A stretch of DNA of 58,891 nt from Telmatospirillum sp. GTDB lineage: Bacteria; Pseudomonadota; Alphaproteobacteria; Rhodospirillales; Magnetospirillaceae. Shown here in pieces: positions 45,003 to 54,536 of this stretch (position 1 is the stretch's first letter; each line of letters starts with the position of its first letter). A program made the translations under genes and the position numbers. The stretch is taken from the NCBI GenBank assembly GCA_031291415.1, contig JARLJB010000041.1, positions 1-58,891 on the forward strand, in the 5' to 3' direction. The notes under the pieces are model-generated. The model did not search any database and had not been told where the DNA came from. It saw only the letters and a program-made list of their open reading frames with translations.

Positions 45003-45622
45003 AGGCCGCCTGCTTCCGACTCTCCATGGTTGCGTCGCTGCTTGCCGGCTTGTCCGGTTGCGGTACCTCGGAGCCCATCCGTTACTATTCCCTGGCCGCT
45101 CCGGCGCAGTCGTCGCTTTCCGGATCGGCGCGGATGCTGGTCGAGGTGCTGCCGGTCGCCGTGCCGGAACGCCTCAACCGCACCGAAATGATTTTGACCG
45201 GTGCCGATGGCCGCCTGGACATTCGCTACGCCGACCAATGGGCGGCGCCGGTGGCCGACGAGATTGCCCAGGTGGTCGACGACGTCCTGTGGCGGACCTT
45301 GGGCGCCACCGACACCTATCGGGCGCCGACCCCGGCTGTCGCCGGCGGCCCGCCGCAATACCGGCTGGCCTTGCATGTCGAGCGTTTCGAGGCGGGGCCG
45401 AGCTTGTCGGCCACGGTCAGCGCCTCCTGGACGATCCGCCGATTGCCGCAAGGGACCTCCGCCACCTGCCGAGTCCAGGTGACATCCAGCCTTGCCACAC
45501 TCTCCCCCGACAAGGTCGCGACGGCCTTGTCGCAGGCCAGCGGCCAAGTGGCCGAACTGGTGGCCGACAGCCTCGGCCGTCTCAACCGCGACCTTCCCGA
45601 CGTCTGTCCCGCCGGGATGTGA
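44999..45622 (+). CDS. pqiC: PqiC-like outer-membrane lipoprotein
   Basis: A 207-residue lipoprotein. The lipobox LLAGLSGC places the lipidated Cys near residue 20. The mature part has the ABC-type transport auxiliary pattern (PIRYYSLAAP, VLPVAVPERLNRTEMI, YADQWAAPVADEIAQVV). It docks the PqiB tube at the outer membrane. ATG 44999 overlaps the pqiB stop. Confidence 0.9.
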   Translation: MKAACFRLSMVASLLAGLSGCGTSEPIRYYSLAAPAQSSLSGSARMLVEVLPVAVPERLNRTEMILTGADGRLDIRYADQWAAPVADEIAQVVDDVLWRTLGATDTYRAPTPAVAGGPPQYRLALHVERFEAGPSLSATVSASWTIRRLPQGTSATCRVQVTSSLATLSPDKVATALSQASGQVAELVADSLGRLNRDLPDVCPAGM

Positions 45623-45726
45623 ATCCTGTCCGCGCGATCGGTTGATTGCCGGGAGATCTGCACGGCTGTCCGGCATGTGCTGTGCTTTGCCGACTTTTAC
45701 GCGGCAGCCGTAACCCAAAAATCGTC

Positions 45727-45815
45727 ATTGCCGGACCTGATCCGGCAATCCATGGCGGCATAAATCAGACGGCATCGTTTGGCCCGGCCACGTGGATACC
45801 CGTGTCAAGCACGGG
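45727..45815. repeat. Pair of short dispersed palindromes
   Basis: The first is 45727-45735 with 45741-45749 (9-bp stem around CCTGA). The second is CCCGTG at 45799-45804 with CACGGG at 45810-45815 (loop TCAAG), within GGATACCCGTGTCAAG. Motifs like these are common intergenic repeats in alphaproteobacteria. Confidence 0.55.
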
Positions 45816-45951
45816 GATGACAGTGTTGGGGTGAATAATCCGTGCCGGACAGGGCCCGAGAACCGACCTGTTTAAAATTTCGGCCATTTGCCTAAAATTT
45901 AGGCGGTAAATGTCGCAAAAACCGGCATTGCTTGTTTAATAAGCATTCTGC

Positions 45952-45969
45952 TTGTTCATTTTTTTAAAC
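45952..45969 (+). promoter_or_regulatory. PuuR-like operator before the putrescine importer
   Basis: TTGTTCATTTTTTTAAAC, 41 bases before the ATPase ATG. It matches 50923-50940 and 51001-51018 at most positions; the shared core is TTGTTYRWTWTTTTAAAC. From memory, the inverse resembles the E. coli PuuR box (AAAATATAATGAACA). Confidence 0.6.
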
Positions 45970-46010
45970 GCTGCTATCGTTGCCTTCTGCTGATGCAAGG
46001 AGAGCTGGCG

Positions 46011-47129
46011 ATGGTCGGTGGTGACGTTCTCGTTCAATTCTCGATGGTGCAGAAGACCTATGACGGCGAGACCCTGGTGGTCAAAAACCTCGATCTTGAC
46101 ATCCACCGGGGCGAGTTTCTGACGCTCCTCGGGCCGTCGGGGTCGGGCAAGACCACGACCCTCATGATGCTGGCGGGCTTCGAGGTGCCGACTTACGGCG
46201 ACATCAAGCTGAACGGCAAGGCGATCAACGCGGTGCCGCCGCACAAGCGCAACATCGGCATGGTGTTTCAGAATTACGCCTTGTTCCCGCACATGACGGT
46301 CGAACAAAACGTCGCCTTCCCGCTGGAGGTCCGCAAGGTGCCGAAGGCCGAGGTTGGCGCCAAGGTCGCCCACGCGCTCGAAATGGTGCGATTGGCCGAA
46401 TTCGGCAAACGGCGTCCGGCCCAACTGTCGGGTGGCCAGCAGCAGCGTGTCGCCCTGGCCCGCGCTCTGGTCTTCGATCCCGAGCTGGTATTGATGGATG
46501 AGCCCTTGGGCGCACTCGACAAGCAGCTGCGCGAACATATGCAGATGGAAATCAAAGATCTGCATGAAAAACTCGGCATTACCGTCGTCTATGTCACGCA
46601 CGATCAGTCCGAGGCGCTGACCATGTCCGACCGGGTGGCTGTCTTCCATGACGGGGTCATCCAGCAGATCGCCGCGCCGGATGTTCTCTACGAGCAGCCC
46701 AAGAACGCCTTCGTCGCCAACTTCATCGGCGAAAACAACAACCTTCAGGGCGAGGTGGAAAGCATCGATGGCGATCGCTGTACCGTTCGTCTCGAAGATG
46801 GCGAGCGGATTTCGGCCACCCGCGTCAACGTCTATGGCGTCGACATGCCGACCACCCTGTCGATCCGCCCGGAACGTCTGGTCGTCGGCGGCGACGCCGC
46901 GGACGGCGCGGCCAATCACCTCGACGCGACGGTGGTCGATACGATCTATCTCGGCGACCATCTCAGGGTCGTCGCCGAAGCCGCCGGCAAAGCCCGTCTC
47001 ATGGTGAAGATGCAGGCCGCCGCCAACCAGCCTTTGCCAAGGGCGGGAGACCGCATCGCCTTGTCGTTCCGCGCCGAAGACTGCCGCGCGCATGCGCCGC
47101 TCAAGACGGTGTCGGCGCAAGACGACTGA
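46011..47129 (+). CDS. potA: Polyamine (putrescine) ABC importer ATPase
   Basis: A 372-residue ATPase. Walker [11 protein letters not shown]-loop [10 protein letters not shown], signature LSGGQQQR and Walker B LVLMDEP are complete. The C-terminal domain has a TOBE-like fold ([24 protein letters not shown]). AAGGAGAG just upstream decides the start at 46011 rather than 45993. It powers the membrane permeases encoded downstream. The neighbouring PuuR-like and GABA genes point to putrescine or a similar polyamine. The symbol potA is used in the general sense; it could equally be called potG. Confidence 0.9.
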   Translation: MVGGDVLVQFSMVQKTYDGETLVVKNLDLDIHRGEFLTLLGPSGSGKTTTLMMLAGFEVPTYGDIKLNGKAINAVPPHKRNIGMVFQNYALFPHMTVEQNVAFPLEVRKVPKAEVGAKVAHALEMVRLAEFGKRRPAQLSGGQQQRVALARALVFDPELVLMDEPLGALDKQLREHMQMEIKDLHEKLGITVVYVTHDQSEALTMSDRVAVFHDGVIQQIAAPDVLYEQPKNAFVANFIGENNNLQGEVESIDGDRCTVRLEDGERISATRVNVYGVDMPTTLSIRPERLVVGGDAADGAANHLDATVVDTIYLGDHLRVVAEAAGKARLMVKMQAAANQPLPRAGDRIALSFRAEDCRAHAPLKTVSAQDD

Positions 47130-47160
47130 TAATGGATATGACCGGACGGGAGTTTCCTTG

Positions 47161-48225
47161 ATGAAAATACGAGTTTCCTCATTTGCCGTCATCTCCAGCG
47201 CGGCGATCTGCCTGGCCGCCGGAGTTTCTGTGACCGCCAGCCCGGTTCTGGCCCGCGACCTGACGGTGGTGTCCTGGGGCGGCGCCTTGCAAGATGGCCA
47301 GAAGGCCGTTTTCTTCCAGCCGTTTCAGGCCAAGACCGGCATCAAGATGACCGACGAGCCTTGGGACGGCGGCGTTGGCGTGCTGCGCGCCAAGATCCAG
47401 GGCGGCAATGCCAACTGGGACGTCGTCGAGGTGGAGTCCGAGGAACTGGCCATCGGCTGCGAGGAGGGACTGTTCGAGAAGCTCGACTACGGCAGGATCG
47501 GCGGCAAGGACGCCTATTTGCCGGCTGGTGTCAGCGATTGCGGCGTCGGCAATATCGTTTACGACTTCGTTCTCGCCTATGATGGCGACAAAATGAAGGA
47601 AGGGCCGAAAAGCTGGGCTGATTTCTTCGACACCAGGAAGTTCCCCGGCAAGCGGGCCTTGCGCCAGGGACCGAAGACCAATCTGGAAATCGCTCTGATC
47701 GCCGATGGGGTGAAGCCTCAGGACGTCTACAAGGTTCTGAAGTCCGATGCCGGCGCCGATCGGGCGTTTAAGAAACTCGACAGCATCAAGTCCGACCTCA
47801 TCTTCTGGAAGGCCGGAGCCCAGCCGCCGCAGCTTCTTGCCTCGGGCGAGGTGGCGATGACCTCGGCCTATAACGGCCGGATCACCGCCGCCAACGACAA
47901 GGACAAGAAGAACTTCAAGATCGTTTGGGACGGGGCGCTTTATACCATCGACAGTTGGGTAATCTTGAAAGGCAGTCCCAATATCGATGCCGCATACAAA
48001 TTTCTCGACTTCGCTGGCAAGGCCGAGAATCAGAAGGACCTGCCCACCTACGTCTCTTATGGCGTGACCAACAAGGCGGCCACCGCCATGGTCAATCCGA
48101 AACTGTTGCCGGTATTGCCGACCGCACCGCAGAACATGGTCAATGTCGAACCGATCGACGACCAGTTCTGGCTGGAAAATCTCGACCGTTTAACCGAGCG
48201 CTTCAACAAATGGGCGGCAAAATGA
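47161..48225 (+). CDS. potD: Periplasmic polyamine-binding protein
   Basis: A 354-residue periplasmic protein with a signal peptide (MKIRVSSFAVISSAAICLAAGV, mature near residue 30). It is a group-D binding protein: LTVVSWGGALQDGQKAVF start, GKRALRQGPKTNLEIALI centre and IDSWVILKGSPNIDAAYKFL end. It captures the polyamine and hands it to the permeases. GGGAG is seven bases before the ATG, and the gene overlaps the next one by four bases. Confidence 0.88.
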   Translation: MKIRVSSFAVISSAAICLAAGVSVTASPVLARDLTVVSWGGALQDGQKAVFFQPFQAKTGIKMTDEPWDGGVGVLRAKIQGGNANWDVVEVESEELAIGCEEGLFEKLDYGRIGGKDAYLPAGVSDCGVGNIVYDFVLAYDGDKMKEGPKSWADFFDTRKFPGKRALRQGPKTNLEIALIADGVKPQDVYKVLKSDAGADRAFKKLDSIKSDLIFWKAGAQPPQLLASGEVAMTSAYNGRITAANDKDKKNFKIVWDGALYTIDSWVILKGSPNIDAAYKFLDFAGKAENQKDLPTYVSYGVTNKAATAMVNPKLLPVLPTAPQNMVNVEPIDDQFWLENLDRLTERFNKWAAK

Positions 48226-49487
48226 CCATCGAGGGCGGAGTTCTGGCTCCGCCCGCCGGCGCGGCTTTGGGGGACGGGACGTCGCTCAAGGTGCGCCTGC
48301 GGCGAGCGGACCGCATGCGCAAGGTGGCGGCGTTCGGACTTGTCGCGCCGCTGCTGCTGTTCGTCATCGTCAGCTTCGCCTTGCCGATCGCCGGCATGTT
48401 GTGGCGTAGCGTCGAGGACACCGAACTGCCGACCGCCATGCCGCGGACGCTGTCGGCCCTGGCCGACTGGGATGGCCGGGATCTGCCGTCCGACGCCGTT
48501 TATCGGGCGGCCGCCGCCGATTTGGCCGAGGCCAAGATCAATGGTACGGCGAGCGCCGCGGCGCGGCGTCTCAACTACGACGTCAACGGTTTCCGCACGC
48601 TCATCATGGGGGCCGCCCGTAAGGCGCCGGCCGCCGACACCGCCGACATGCGCGAGGCGTTTCTGTCGCTCGACCCCAGGTGGGGAGAGCGGCAAACCTG
48701 GGCCGCCATCAAACGGGCGCGCGGACCTCTGACTGACTTTTACCTGCTGGCGGCGGTCGATTTGCAGCATGACGCCACGGGGACCATCGTCCGCAGCCCG
48801 GAAGAGCGTGCCATCTATCTCGATGTGCTGGGACGGACCTTCCGCATCAGCCTGACAGTCACCCTGCTTTGTCTGCTGATGGCGTTTCCGGTCGCCTATC
48901 TGATGGCGACGCGGCCGGCCAAGACCGCCAATCTGGTGATGATCCTGGTCTTGCTGCCGTTCTGGACCTCGCTTCTGGTGCGGACCGCCGCCTGGGTCGT
49001 CGTGCTGCAGAACGAGGGGCTGGTCAATCATCTGCTGATCTGGCTGGGCATCATCGACGCGCCGATCCGTCTGATCTACAACAGTATCGGCGTGCATGTG
49101 GCGATGACCCATGTGTTGCTGCCCTTCATGATCCTGCCGCTCTATTCGACCATGAAGGCCATCAAACCCCATTACATGCGGGCCGCCGTCAGTCTCGGGG
49201 CGCCGCCGCCGGTGGCCTTTCTCCGGGTCTATCTGCCGCAATGTCTGCCGGGCATCGCCGCCGGTTGTCTGCTCGTCTTCATTCTGGCCATCGGCTACTA
49301 CATCACCCCGGCTTTGGTGGGCGGCGCCGGCGACCAGATGCTCAGCTACTTCATCGCCTTCTACACCACCGACAGCGTCAACTGGGGCATGGCTTCGGCG
49401 TTGGGGGCGGTGCTGCTGGCCACCACATTTGTCCTTTATGGCGTCTACAGCCGCCTGGTCGGCGGCGGCGCCATCAAGATGGGGTGA
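48222..49487 (+). CDS. potB: Polyamine ABC permease, PotB/PotH-like
   Basis: A 421-residue permease with one N-terminal helix, an unusually long periplasmic insert of about 130 residues (about 65-200), and five more helices. The ABC permease loop contact is SLGAPPPVAFLRVYLPQCLPG. ATG 48222 overlaps the binding protein's stop (ATGA). With the next gene it forms the channel in the inner membrane. Confidence 0.88.
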   Translation: MTIEGGVLAPPAGAALGDGTSLKVRLRRADRMRKVAAFGLVAPLLLFVIVSFALPIAGMLWRSVEDTELPTAMPRTLSALADWDGRDLPSDAVYRAAAADLAEAKINGTASAAARRLNYDVNGFRTLIMGAARKAPAADTADMREAFLSLDPRWGERQTWAAIKRARGPLTDFYLLAAVDLQHDATGTIVRSPEERAIYLDVLGRTFRISLTVTLLCLLMAFPVAYLMATRPAKTANLVMILVLLPFWTSLLVRTAAWVVVLQNEGLVNHLLIWLGIIDAPIRLIYNSIGVHVAMTHVLLPFMILPLYSTMKAIKPHYMRAAVSLGAPPPVAFLRVYLPQCLPGIAAGCLLVFILAIGYYITPALVGGAGDQMLSYFIAFYTTDSVNWGMASALGAVLLATTFVLYGVYSRLVGGGAIKMG

Positions 49488-49492
49488 CGAAC

Positions 49493-50320
49493 ATGTCCGT
49501 GCCGCAAGCTCCCAGTACCCTGTCCCAGAAGTTCGGCGCCGGCCTGACCTGGTCATCGAGCGTCGTCGTGCTGTTCTTTCTGCTGGCGCCGATTCTGGCG
49601 ATCATTCCGCTGTCCTTCAGCTCGGGCAATTTCCTCACCTATCCGCTGCCCGGCTTTTCGCTGCGCTGGTACGAGGAATTGCTGACTTCGGAGAAATGGC
49701 TGCCGGCCCTGCGCAACAGCATGATCGTCGGCATTTCGGCCACCATCCTGGCGACCATCTTGGGAACGCTTGCCGCCATGGGGCTTAACCGCGCGCGGTT
49801 TCCGTTCAAACCGCTGGTGATGGCGCTGCTGTTGTCGCCGATGATCGTGCCGGTGGTGATCACCGCCATCGGCGTCTATTTCTTCTTTGCGCCGCTCGGT
49901 CTGGCCAACAGCTTCGCCGGCTTGATCATTGCCCATACGGTGCTGGGGGCGCCGTTTGTCGTCATTACCGTTTCGGCGACGCTTGCCCATTTCGACATCG
50001 GCATGGCCCGGGCCGCCGCCAGTCTCGGCGCGGCGCCGCTGACCGGGTTTTTCCGGGTGGTCTTGCCCTTGATCATGCCGGGCGTGGCGTCCGGCGCGCT
50101 CTTCGCCTTCGCCACCTCCTTCGACGAGGTGGTGGTGGCCCTGATGATCGCCGGTCCGGAACAGCGGACACTGCCGCGCGAGATGTTCAGCGGCATCCGC
50201 GAAAGCATCAATCCGACCATCACCGCCGTGGCGACGGTGTTGATTCTGACGTCGGTGGTTTTGCTGGTCTGTCTCGAATTTCTTCGTCGCCGCAACGAGC
50301 GGCTGACGAAGGGGGCATAA
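49493..50320 (+). CDS. potC: Polyamine ABC permease, PotC/PotI-like
   Basis: A 275-residue permease with six membrane helices and the conserved loop ASLGAAPLTGFFRVVLPLIMPG, which binds the ATPase. A typical SSGNFLTYPLPGFSLRWYEELL strand follows the first helix, as in PotC and PotI. The five-base gap to the previous gene supports one operon. It is the last gene before the oppositely oriented repressor. Confidence 0.9.
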   Translation: MSVPQAPSTLSQKFGAGLTWSSSVVVLFFLLAPILAIIPLSFSSGNFLTYPLPGFSLRWYEELLTSEKWLPALRNSMIVGISATILATILGTLAAMGLNRARFPFKPLVMALLLSPMIVPVVITAIGVYFFFAPLGLANSFAGLIIAHTVLGAPFVVITVSATLAHFDIGMARAAASLGAAPLTGFFRVVLPLIMPGVASGALFAFATSFDEVVVALMIAGPEQRTLPREMFSGIRESINPTITAVATVLILTSVVLLVCLEFLRRRNERLTKGA

Positions 50321-50329
50321 GCGATGCCG

Positions 50330-50905
50330 TCACAGATAGGGCGGTGTGCAGGCGCTGACCAGCGTGCAGGTCTGGTCGCCGATGTTGCGGAAGCGGTGGG
50401 GGATGCGGCTGTCGAACAGGTAGGCGTCGCCTTTGCGCAAGATCTGTTTCTGATCGCCGACGGTCAACTCGATTTCGCCTTCGATGATGACGCCGCCTTC
50501 CTCGGAGTCATGCTGGAGCATGTTCTTGCCGGTTCCCGTGTCGGCGCCGGGTTCGTACCGTTCAGAGAGGACCTGGAGATTCCTGCCGCGCAGGTCGCCG
50601 ACCTGGCGGAAGGAGATCGAGGCCTTGCGGGCGACGGGAAGGTCGCTTGCCAGTTCGATCAGGTCGTCGGCGCGGAAGAAGATCTGTTCGGCCGGCGGCA
50701 GGTCGTCTTGGCCGAAGAATTCCGCCAGGGTCATCGGGATGCCCCCCAGCACCTTGCGCAGCGAGGCGACCGACGGACTGGTCCGGTTTTGCTCGATCAA
50801 CGAAATGGTGCCGTTGGTGACACCAGCCCGTTGGGCGAGTTGGCGTTGCGACAGTCCCGTCTTCACGCGTATCGCCCGCAGGCGGGCACCGACGTCGACA
50901 TCCAT
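50330..50905 (-). CDS. puuR: PuuR-like XRE-cupin transcriptional repressor
   Basis: A 191-residue regulator. The helix-turn-helix (about 6-60) is SQRQLAQRAGVTNGTISLIEQN. The cupin sensor domain (about 110-185) has DSEEGGVIIEGEIELTVGD and DSRIPHRFRNIG. It matches PuuR, which represses putrescine uptake and breakdown genes. ATG 50905 follows AGGAGAG; a TTG opening at 50947 is rejected. It reads towards the importer genes and away from gabD, and a box in its own promoter suggests autoregulation. Confidence 0.9.
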   Translation of the reverse strand: MDVDVGARLRAIRVKTGLSQRQLAQRAGVTNGTISLIEQNRTSPSVASLRKVLGGIPMTLAEFFGQDDLPPAEQIFFRADDLIELASDLPVARKASISFRQVGDLRGRNLQVLSERYEPGADTGTGKNMLQHDSEEGGVIIEGEIELTVGDQKQILRKGDAYLFDSRIPHRFRNIGDQTCTLVSACTPPYL

Positions 50906-50922
50906 GATGCTCTCCTTAACAT

Positions 50923-50940
50923 TTGTTCGATATTTTAAAC
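50923..50940. promoter_or_regulatory. PuuR-like operator in the repressor promoter
   Basis: TTGTTCGATATTTTAAAC, 18 bases before the repressor ATG. This is the site most like the E. coli PuuR box as I recall it (its inverse contains AAAATATCGAACA). Confidence 0.6.
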
Positions 50941-51000
50941 TGTTCAACAGGGCCGCGCACGCAAAAGATTAGGAGTTCCGTCGATTTTGTCCAAAGGGGG

Positions 51001-51018
51001 TTGTTTAATTTTTTAAAC
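51001..51018 (+). promoter_or_regulatory. PuuR-like operator before gabD
   Basis: TTGTTTAATTTTTTAAAC, 46 bases before the dehydrogenase ATG. The bases after it (GTTGCTA) match those after the importer site (GCTGCTA), suggesting a common promoter layout as well as a common operator. Confidence 0.6.
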
Positions 51019-51064
51019 GTTGCTAGCCTTGGACTCAGGACAACTTTCACGGAGCGCGGCGCAG

Positions 51065-52528
51065 ATGATCGACTTTCAGGATGCGGCATTGCTGCGTAAG
51101 CATGCCTTCATTGATGGTGTTTGGGCTCCCGCCGATGCGGGCGGCACCTTCCCGGTGACCAATCCTGCCGATGGTTCCCTGTTGGTCGACGTCGCCGATT
51201 GCGGCGCGGCGGAAACGCGCAGGGCCATTGCCGCCGCCGATGCCGCCTTGCCGGCCTGGCGGAACAAGACCGCCAAGGAACGCGGCGCCATCCTGCGCAA
51301 ATGGTTCGATCTGATCATCGCCAGCCAGGAAGATCTGGCCCGGCTGATGACCGCCGAGCAGGGCAAGCCGCTGGCCGAGGCGCGGGGTGAGGTGACCTAC
51401 GGCGCCTCCTTCGTCGAATGGTTCGCCGAGGAAGCCAAGCGGGTCTATGGCGACACCATCCCGACCCAGGCGTCGAGCCGTCGTTACCTGGTGCTGAAGC
51501 AGCCGGTCGGCGTGGTCGCGGCGGTGACCCCCTGGAATTTCCCGGTGGCGATGATCACCCGCAAGGTCGCCCCGGCCCTGGCCGCCGGCTGTACCGTCGT
51601 CGTCAAGCCGGCGACGAACACGCCGCTTTGCGCGCTGGCCCTGGCCGAACTGGCCCAGCGGGCCGGTTTCCCCAATGGCGTGATCAATGTGGTGCCGGGG
51701 TGCCGGTCGTCGGCGATCGGCAACGAACTGATGGCGAGCCCGGTGGTCCGCAAGATTTCCTTCACCGGTTCGACCGAGGTCGGCAAGCTGCTGATGCGCC
51801 AGGCCGCCGATACCGTCAAAAAGGTCAGCCTCGAGCTGGGCGGCAATGCCCCCTTCATCGTCTTCGACGATGCCGATCTCGATGCGGCGGTGGAGGGCGC
51901 GGTCGCCTCGAAATTCCGCAACAGCGGTCAGACCTGCGTCTGCACCAACCGCTTTCTGGTGCAGGACAAGATCTATGACGCTTTCGCCGCCAAACTGGTC
52001 GCGGCGGTGCGCAAGCTGAAGGTCGCGTCGGGCTTCGAAGCCGGCTCCACCCAGGGACCGCTGATCGACGCCCAGGCCGTTGTCAAGGTCGAGGGCTTCA
52101 TCGCCGACGCTGTCGGGAAGGGCGCCAAAGTGGCTGAAGGCGGCAAACGGCACGCTCTCGGCGGAACCTTCTTCGAGCCGACCGTGTTGACCGGCGTCAC
52201 CACCGATATGGCGGTGGCCCGCGAGGAGATTTTCGGCCCGGTTGCCCCGCTGTTCCGTTTCTCCACCGAGGAGGAAGCCATCCGGATGGCCAATGACACC
52301 GAGTTCGGCCTCGCCGCCTATTTCTATTCCCGCGACATCGGTCGGGTGACCCGTGTCATGGAAGGATTGGAATACGGCATGGTGGGCGTCAACGAAGGCC
52401 TGATTTCCAACGAAGTGACGCCATTTGGCGGGATCAAGGAATCCGGGACCGGCCGCGAGGGGTCGAAGTACGGAATCGAAGACTTCCTGGAGCTGAAATA
52501 TGTCTGCCTGGGTGGGTTGGATGCTTGA
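51065..52528 (+). CDS. gabD: NAD(P)-dependent succinate-semialdehyde dehydrogenase
   Basis: A 487-residue aldehyde dehydrogenase. Cofactor-binding [20 protein letters not shown], the general-base Glu in LELGGNAPF and the nucleophile Cys in [10 protein letters not shown] are intact. The C-terminal [16 protein letters not shown] is typical of GabD-like enzymes. It oxidises succinate semialdehyde, the product of the following transaminase, to succinate. The start with GGAG ten bases upstream lies behind the shared operator, which makes it the first gene of the catabolic unit. Confidence 0.9.
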   Translation: MIDFQDAALLRKHAFIDGVWAPADAGGTFPVTNPADGSLLVDVADCGAAETRRAIAAADAALPAWRNKTAKERGAILRKWFDLIIASQEDLARLMTAEQGKPLAEARGEVTYGASFVEWFAEEAKRVYGDTIPTQASSRRYLVLKQPVGVVAAVTPWNFPVAMITRKVAPALAAGCTVVVKPATNTPLCALALAELAQRAGFPNGVINVVPGCRSSAIGNELMASPVVRKISFTGSTEVGKLLMRQAADTVKKVSLELGGNAPFIVFDDADLDAAVEGAVASKFRNSGQTCVCTNRFLVQDKIYDAFAAKLVAAVRKLKVASGFEAGSTQGPLIDAQAVVKVEGFIADAVGKGAKVAEGGKRHALGGTFFEPTVLTGVTTDMAVAREEIFGPVAPLFRFSTEEEAIRMANDTEFGLAAYFYSRDIGRVTRVMEGLEYGMVGVNEGLISNEVTPFGGIKESGTGREGSKYGIEDFLELKYVCLGGLDA

Positions 52529-52554
52529 ACCCGGGCTATTTTAGGAGAACAACC

Positions 52555-53847
52555 ATGACCACTAATGCCGCCCTTCAGTCCCGCCGCGTCGCCGCCGTGC
52601 CGCGCGGTCTGCCAACCATGTTGCCGGTCTTCGCCGCCAAGGCCGAAAATGCCGAGATTTGGGACGTCGAGGGCAAGCGCTACATCGATTTCGCCAGCGG
52701 TATCGCCGTTGTCGGCACCGGCCACCGTCACCCCAAGGTGGTTGAAGCGGTGAAGGCCCAGCTCGACGCCTTCAGCCATGTCTGCGTGCAGGTGACGCCC
52801 TACGAATCCTATATCGCCTTGGCCGAAAAGCTGAACGAGCGGATGCCCGGCCCGGGCCCGAAGAAGACGATCTTCCTTACCACCGGCGCCGAGGCGCTGG
52901 AAAACGCCGTGAAGATCGCCCGCGCCGCCACCGGCCGTCCGGGCATCGTCGCCTTCGCCGGCGCTTTCCACGGACGGACCATGATGACAATGGCGCTGAC
53001 CGGCAAGGTGAGCCCCTACAAGATCGGTTTCGCTCCGCTGCCCGGCGACGTCTATCATGTGCCGTTCCCCGATGCCTATCACGGCATCACCATCGAGCAG
53101 TCCCTGGCGGCCCTGAAGACCCTCTTCAAGGCCGATATCGATCCGGCCCGCGTCGCGGCCATCCTGATCGAGCCGGTGCAGGGCGAGGGCGGTTTCATTC
53201 CGGCGCCGTTCGAGTTCCTGAAAAGCCTGCGCCAGATCTGCGACGAGCACGGCATCCTGCTGATCGTCGACGAAGTGCAGACCGGCTTCGGCCGCACCGG
53301 CAAGCTGTTCGCCGTCGAGCATTCGGGCGTCGCTCCGGATCTGATGACTGTCGCCAAAAGCCTGGGCGGCGGCTTCCCCATTTCCGGCGTGATCGGCAAG
53401 GCCGAGCTGATGGATGCGCCGATACCCGGCGGATTGGGCGGTACCTATGCCGGCAGCCCGCTGTCCTGCGCGGCCGGTCTGGCCGTTCTGAAGGTGATCG
53501 AGGAGGAAAAGCTGCTCGATCGCGCCAAGGTCATCGGCAAGATCATTACCGATCGCCTGAAGAAGATGGCGGCAACCAACACGTTCTCCTGCATCGGTGA
53601 CATCCGCGGCCTGGGAGGCATGGTCGCCGTCGAACTGGTGAGCGACCGGACAGCCCGTACGCCGGCCGCCGATCTGACCAAAGCCCTGGTCCACAAGGCG
53701 GCCGCCGCCGGCCTGGTGCTTCTGTCCTGTGGCGTTTATGGCAACGTCATTCGTTTCCTGCCGCCTCTCACCATCTCGGACGCAGTGCTCAACGAAGGCC
53801 TCGACATCATCGAGAAAACCCTCGGCGAACTGGCGACCGCCGCCTGA
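52555..53847 (+). CDS. gabT: 4-aminobutyrate aminotransferase
   Basis: A 430-residue class-III aminotransferase. FASGIAVVGTGHRHPKVVEAV, TTGAEALENAVKIAR, the FAGAFHGRTMM block, EPVQGEGGF, the Asp in IVDEVQTGFGRTG and the PLP lysine in VAKSLGGGFP are all present. It moves the GABA amino group to 2-oxoglutarate and makes succinate semialdehyde. It follows gabD by 26 bases and completes putrescine to succinate breakdown. Confidence 0.92.
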   Translation: MTTNAALQSRRVAAVPRGLPTMLPVFAAKAENAEIWDVEGKRYIDFASGIAVVGTGHRHPKVVEAVKAQLDAFSHVCVQVTPYESYIALAEKLNERMPGPGPKKTIFLTTGAEALENAVKIARAATGRPGIVAFAGAFHGRTMMTMALTGKVSPYKIGFAPLPGDVYHVPFPDAYHGITIEQSLAALKTLFKADIDPARVAAILIEPVQGEGGFIPAPFEFLKSLRQICDEHGILLIVDEVQTGFGRTGKLFAVEHSGVAPDLMTVAKSLGGGFPISGVIGKAELMDAPIPGGLGGTYAGSPLSCAAGLAVLKVIEEEKLLDRAKVIGKIITDRLKKMAATNTFSCIGDIRGLGGMVAVELVSDRTARTPAADLTKALVHKAAAAGLVLLSCGVYGNVIRFLPPLTISDAVLNEGLDIIEKTLGELATAA

Positions 53848-53853
53848 GCAAGA

Positions 53854-53888
53854 CCAAGCCTCGATGAGCCCTGCTCATCGAGGCTTGG
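53854..53888. repeat. CCAAG hairpin, second copy
   Basis: CCAAGCCTCGATGAGC (53854-53869) and its inverse (53873-53888) give a perfect 16-bp stem with a three-base centre. Relative to 15519-15555 one stem pair differs on both arms (T-A there, C-G here), so the pairing is kept although the bases differ. Confidence 0.75.
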
Positions 53889-53998
53889 CTGGCCCATGAG
53901 TGCTTCTGGCAACGTTCGGCAGACGGCCGATGGTCGCCGGCTAAGAAAGCAGATTTGCTCCTATTATACCGGCAGGCCAATGAATTGACCTGCCGTAC

Positions 53999-54074
53999 AT
54001 GTCCCTTGGCCCTAGCGCCGGCATCCGCCCGCTTGGCCGCCGCCGGGGTGGCGGCTGATACCGGCGAGTCAGAT
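53999..54074. repeat. Dispersed intergenic repeat, copy B
   Basis: Matches 15719-15794 in order and spacing: ATGTCCCT, CGCTTGGCCGC and GTCAGAT blocks, with divergence between them. Like copy A it stands downstream of a CCAAG hairpin. Confidence 0.65.
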
Positions 54075-54169
54075 CAAGCGTTCGCCGGTATTACGGGAAT
54101 TTAGCGATGTCCCGAGGATTCCGCGTGCGGGACGACGCAGAACGCCGACGCGCGACCAGTCATCTGGAT

Positions 54170-54535
54170 TTAGAAGACAGCTTGGCCAACCAGCCGACGA
54201 GCAACCTTATCCAATTCCATGGTGTCGTAAGCGAGACCGAAGATGTCGGTCGTTCCGTTGGGACCGGTGCAATAGACAACGATATGGCGTGGTTCCCGGA
54301 CGCGCTGGTCTAGGGGAAGATGAGTGCGGCTGTGGCAAATGTGATAGCCGAGAATCTCTGGATCGGCTGAGATTTCCTCATGACCAAGCGGGAAAGGATC
54401 GCGGCCGAGTTCATCGAAGACCTTGTACAACAGATCTTGATATCGGTCGGCCGCCCGATCGCCCCATTGGGCGATGCTGGCCGCTTCAATTTCGATCAGT
54501 TGGCCTTGGGTCGTAATAGATAGGCGGTAGGGCAT
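54170..54535 (-). CDS. parE: ParE/RelE-type toxin
   Basis: A 121-residue protein. It has the ParE-superfamily layout (ITTQGQLIEIEAASIAQWGD, ADRYQDLLYKVFDELG) and a RHIVVYCTGPNGTTDIFGL C-terminal strand pair. RelE/ParE toxins poison gyrase or mRNA; which one applies here is open. It is longer than typical ParE by about 20 residues. Its ATG (54535) is one base after the antitoxin stop, the usual coupling. Confidence 0.8.
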   Translation of the reverse strand: MPYRLSITTQGQLIEIEAASIAQWGDRAADRYQDLLYKVFDELGRDPFPLGHEEISADPEILGYHICHSRTHLPLDQRVREPRHIVVYCTGPNGTTDIFGLAYDTMELDKVARRLVGQAVF

Positions 54536-54536
54536 T

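Larger units (their letters stand above)
45623..46010. other. Intergenic region with repeat palindromes and the importer promoter area
   Basis: About 388 bases. The left part holds two short palindromes (45727-45815). The right part is AT-rich and contains a PuuR-like box at 45952-45969. A second similar half-site (CTTGTTTAATAAGC) is at 45931-45944. Nothing else codes for a recognisable product. Confidence 0.5.
53848..54169. other. Convergent intergenic region with composite repeat, second copy
   Basis: About 320 bases between gabT and the ParDE pair, which point toward each other. They hold the CCAAG hairpin, the repeat block B and short GGCAGG…CCTGCC palindromes near 53970. No gene is seen. 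The layout repeats that of 15342-15854. Confidence 0.7.

Noticed and set aside
54107-54313. Small plus-strand frame next to the repeat copy B
   Set aside because: It starts within repeat sequence and overlaps the toxin gene on the other strand; no ribosome site and no motif.
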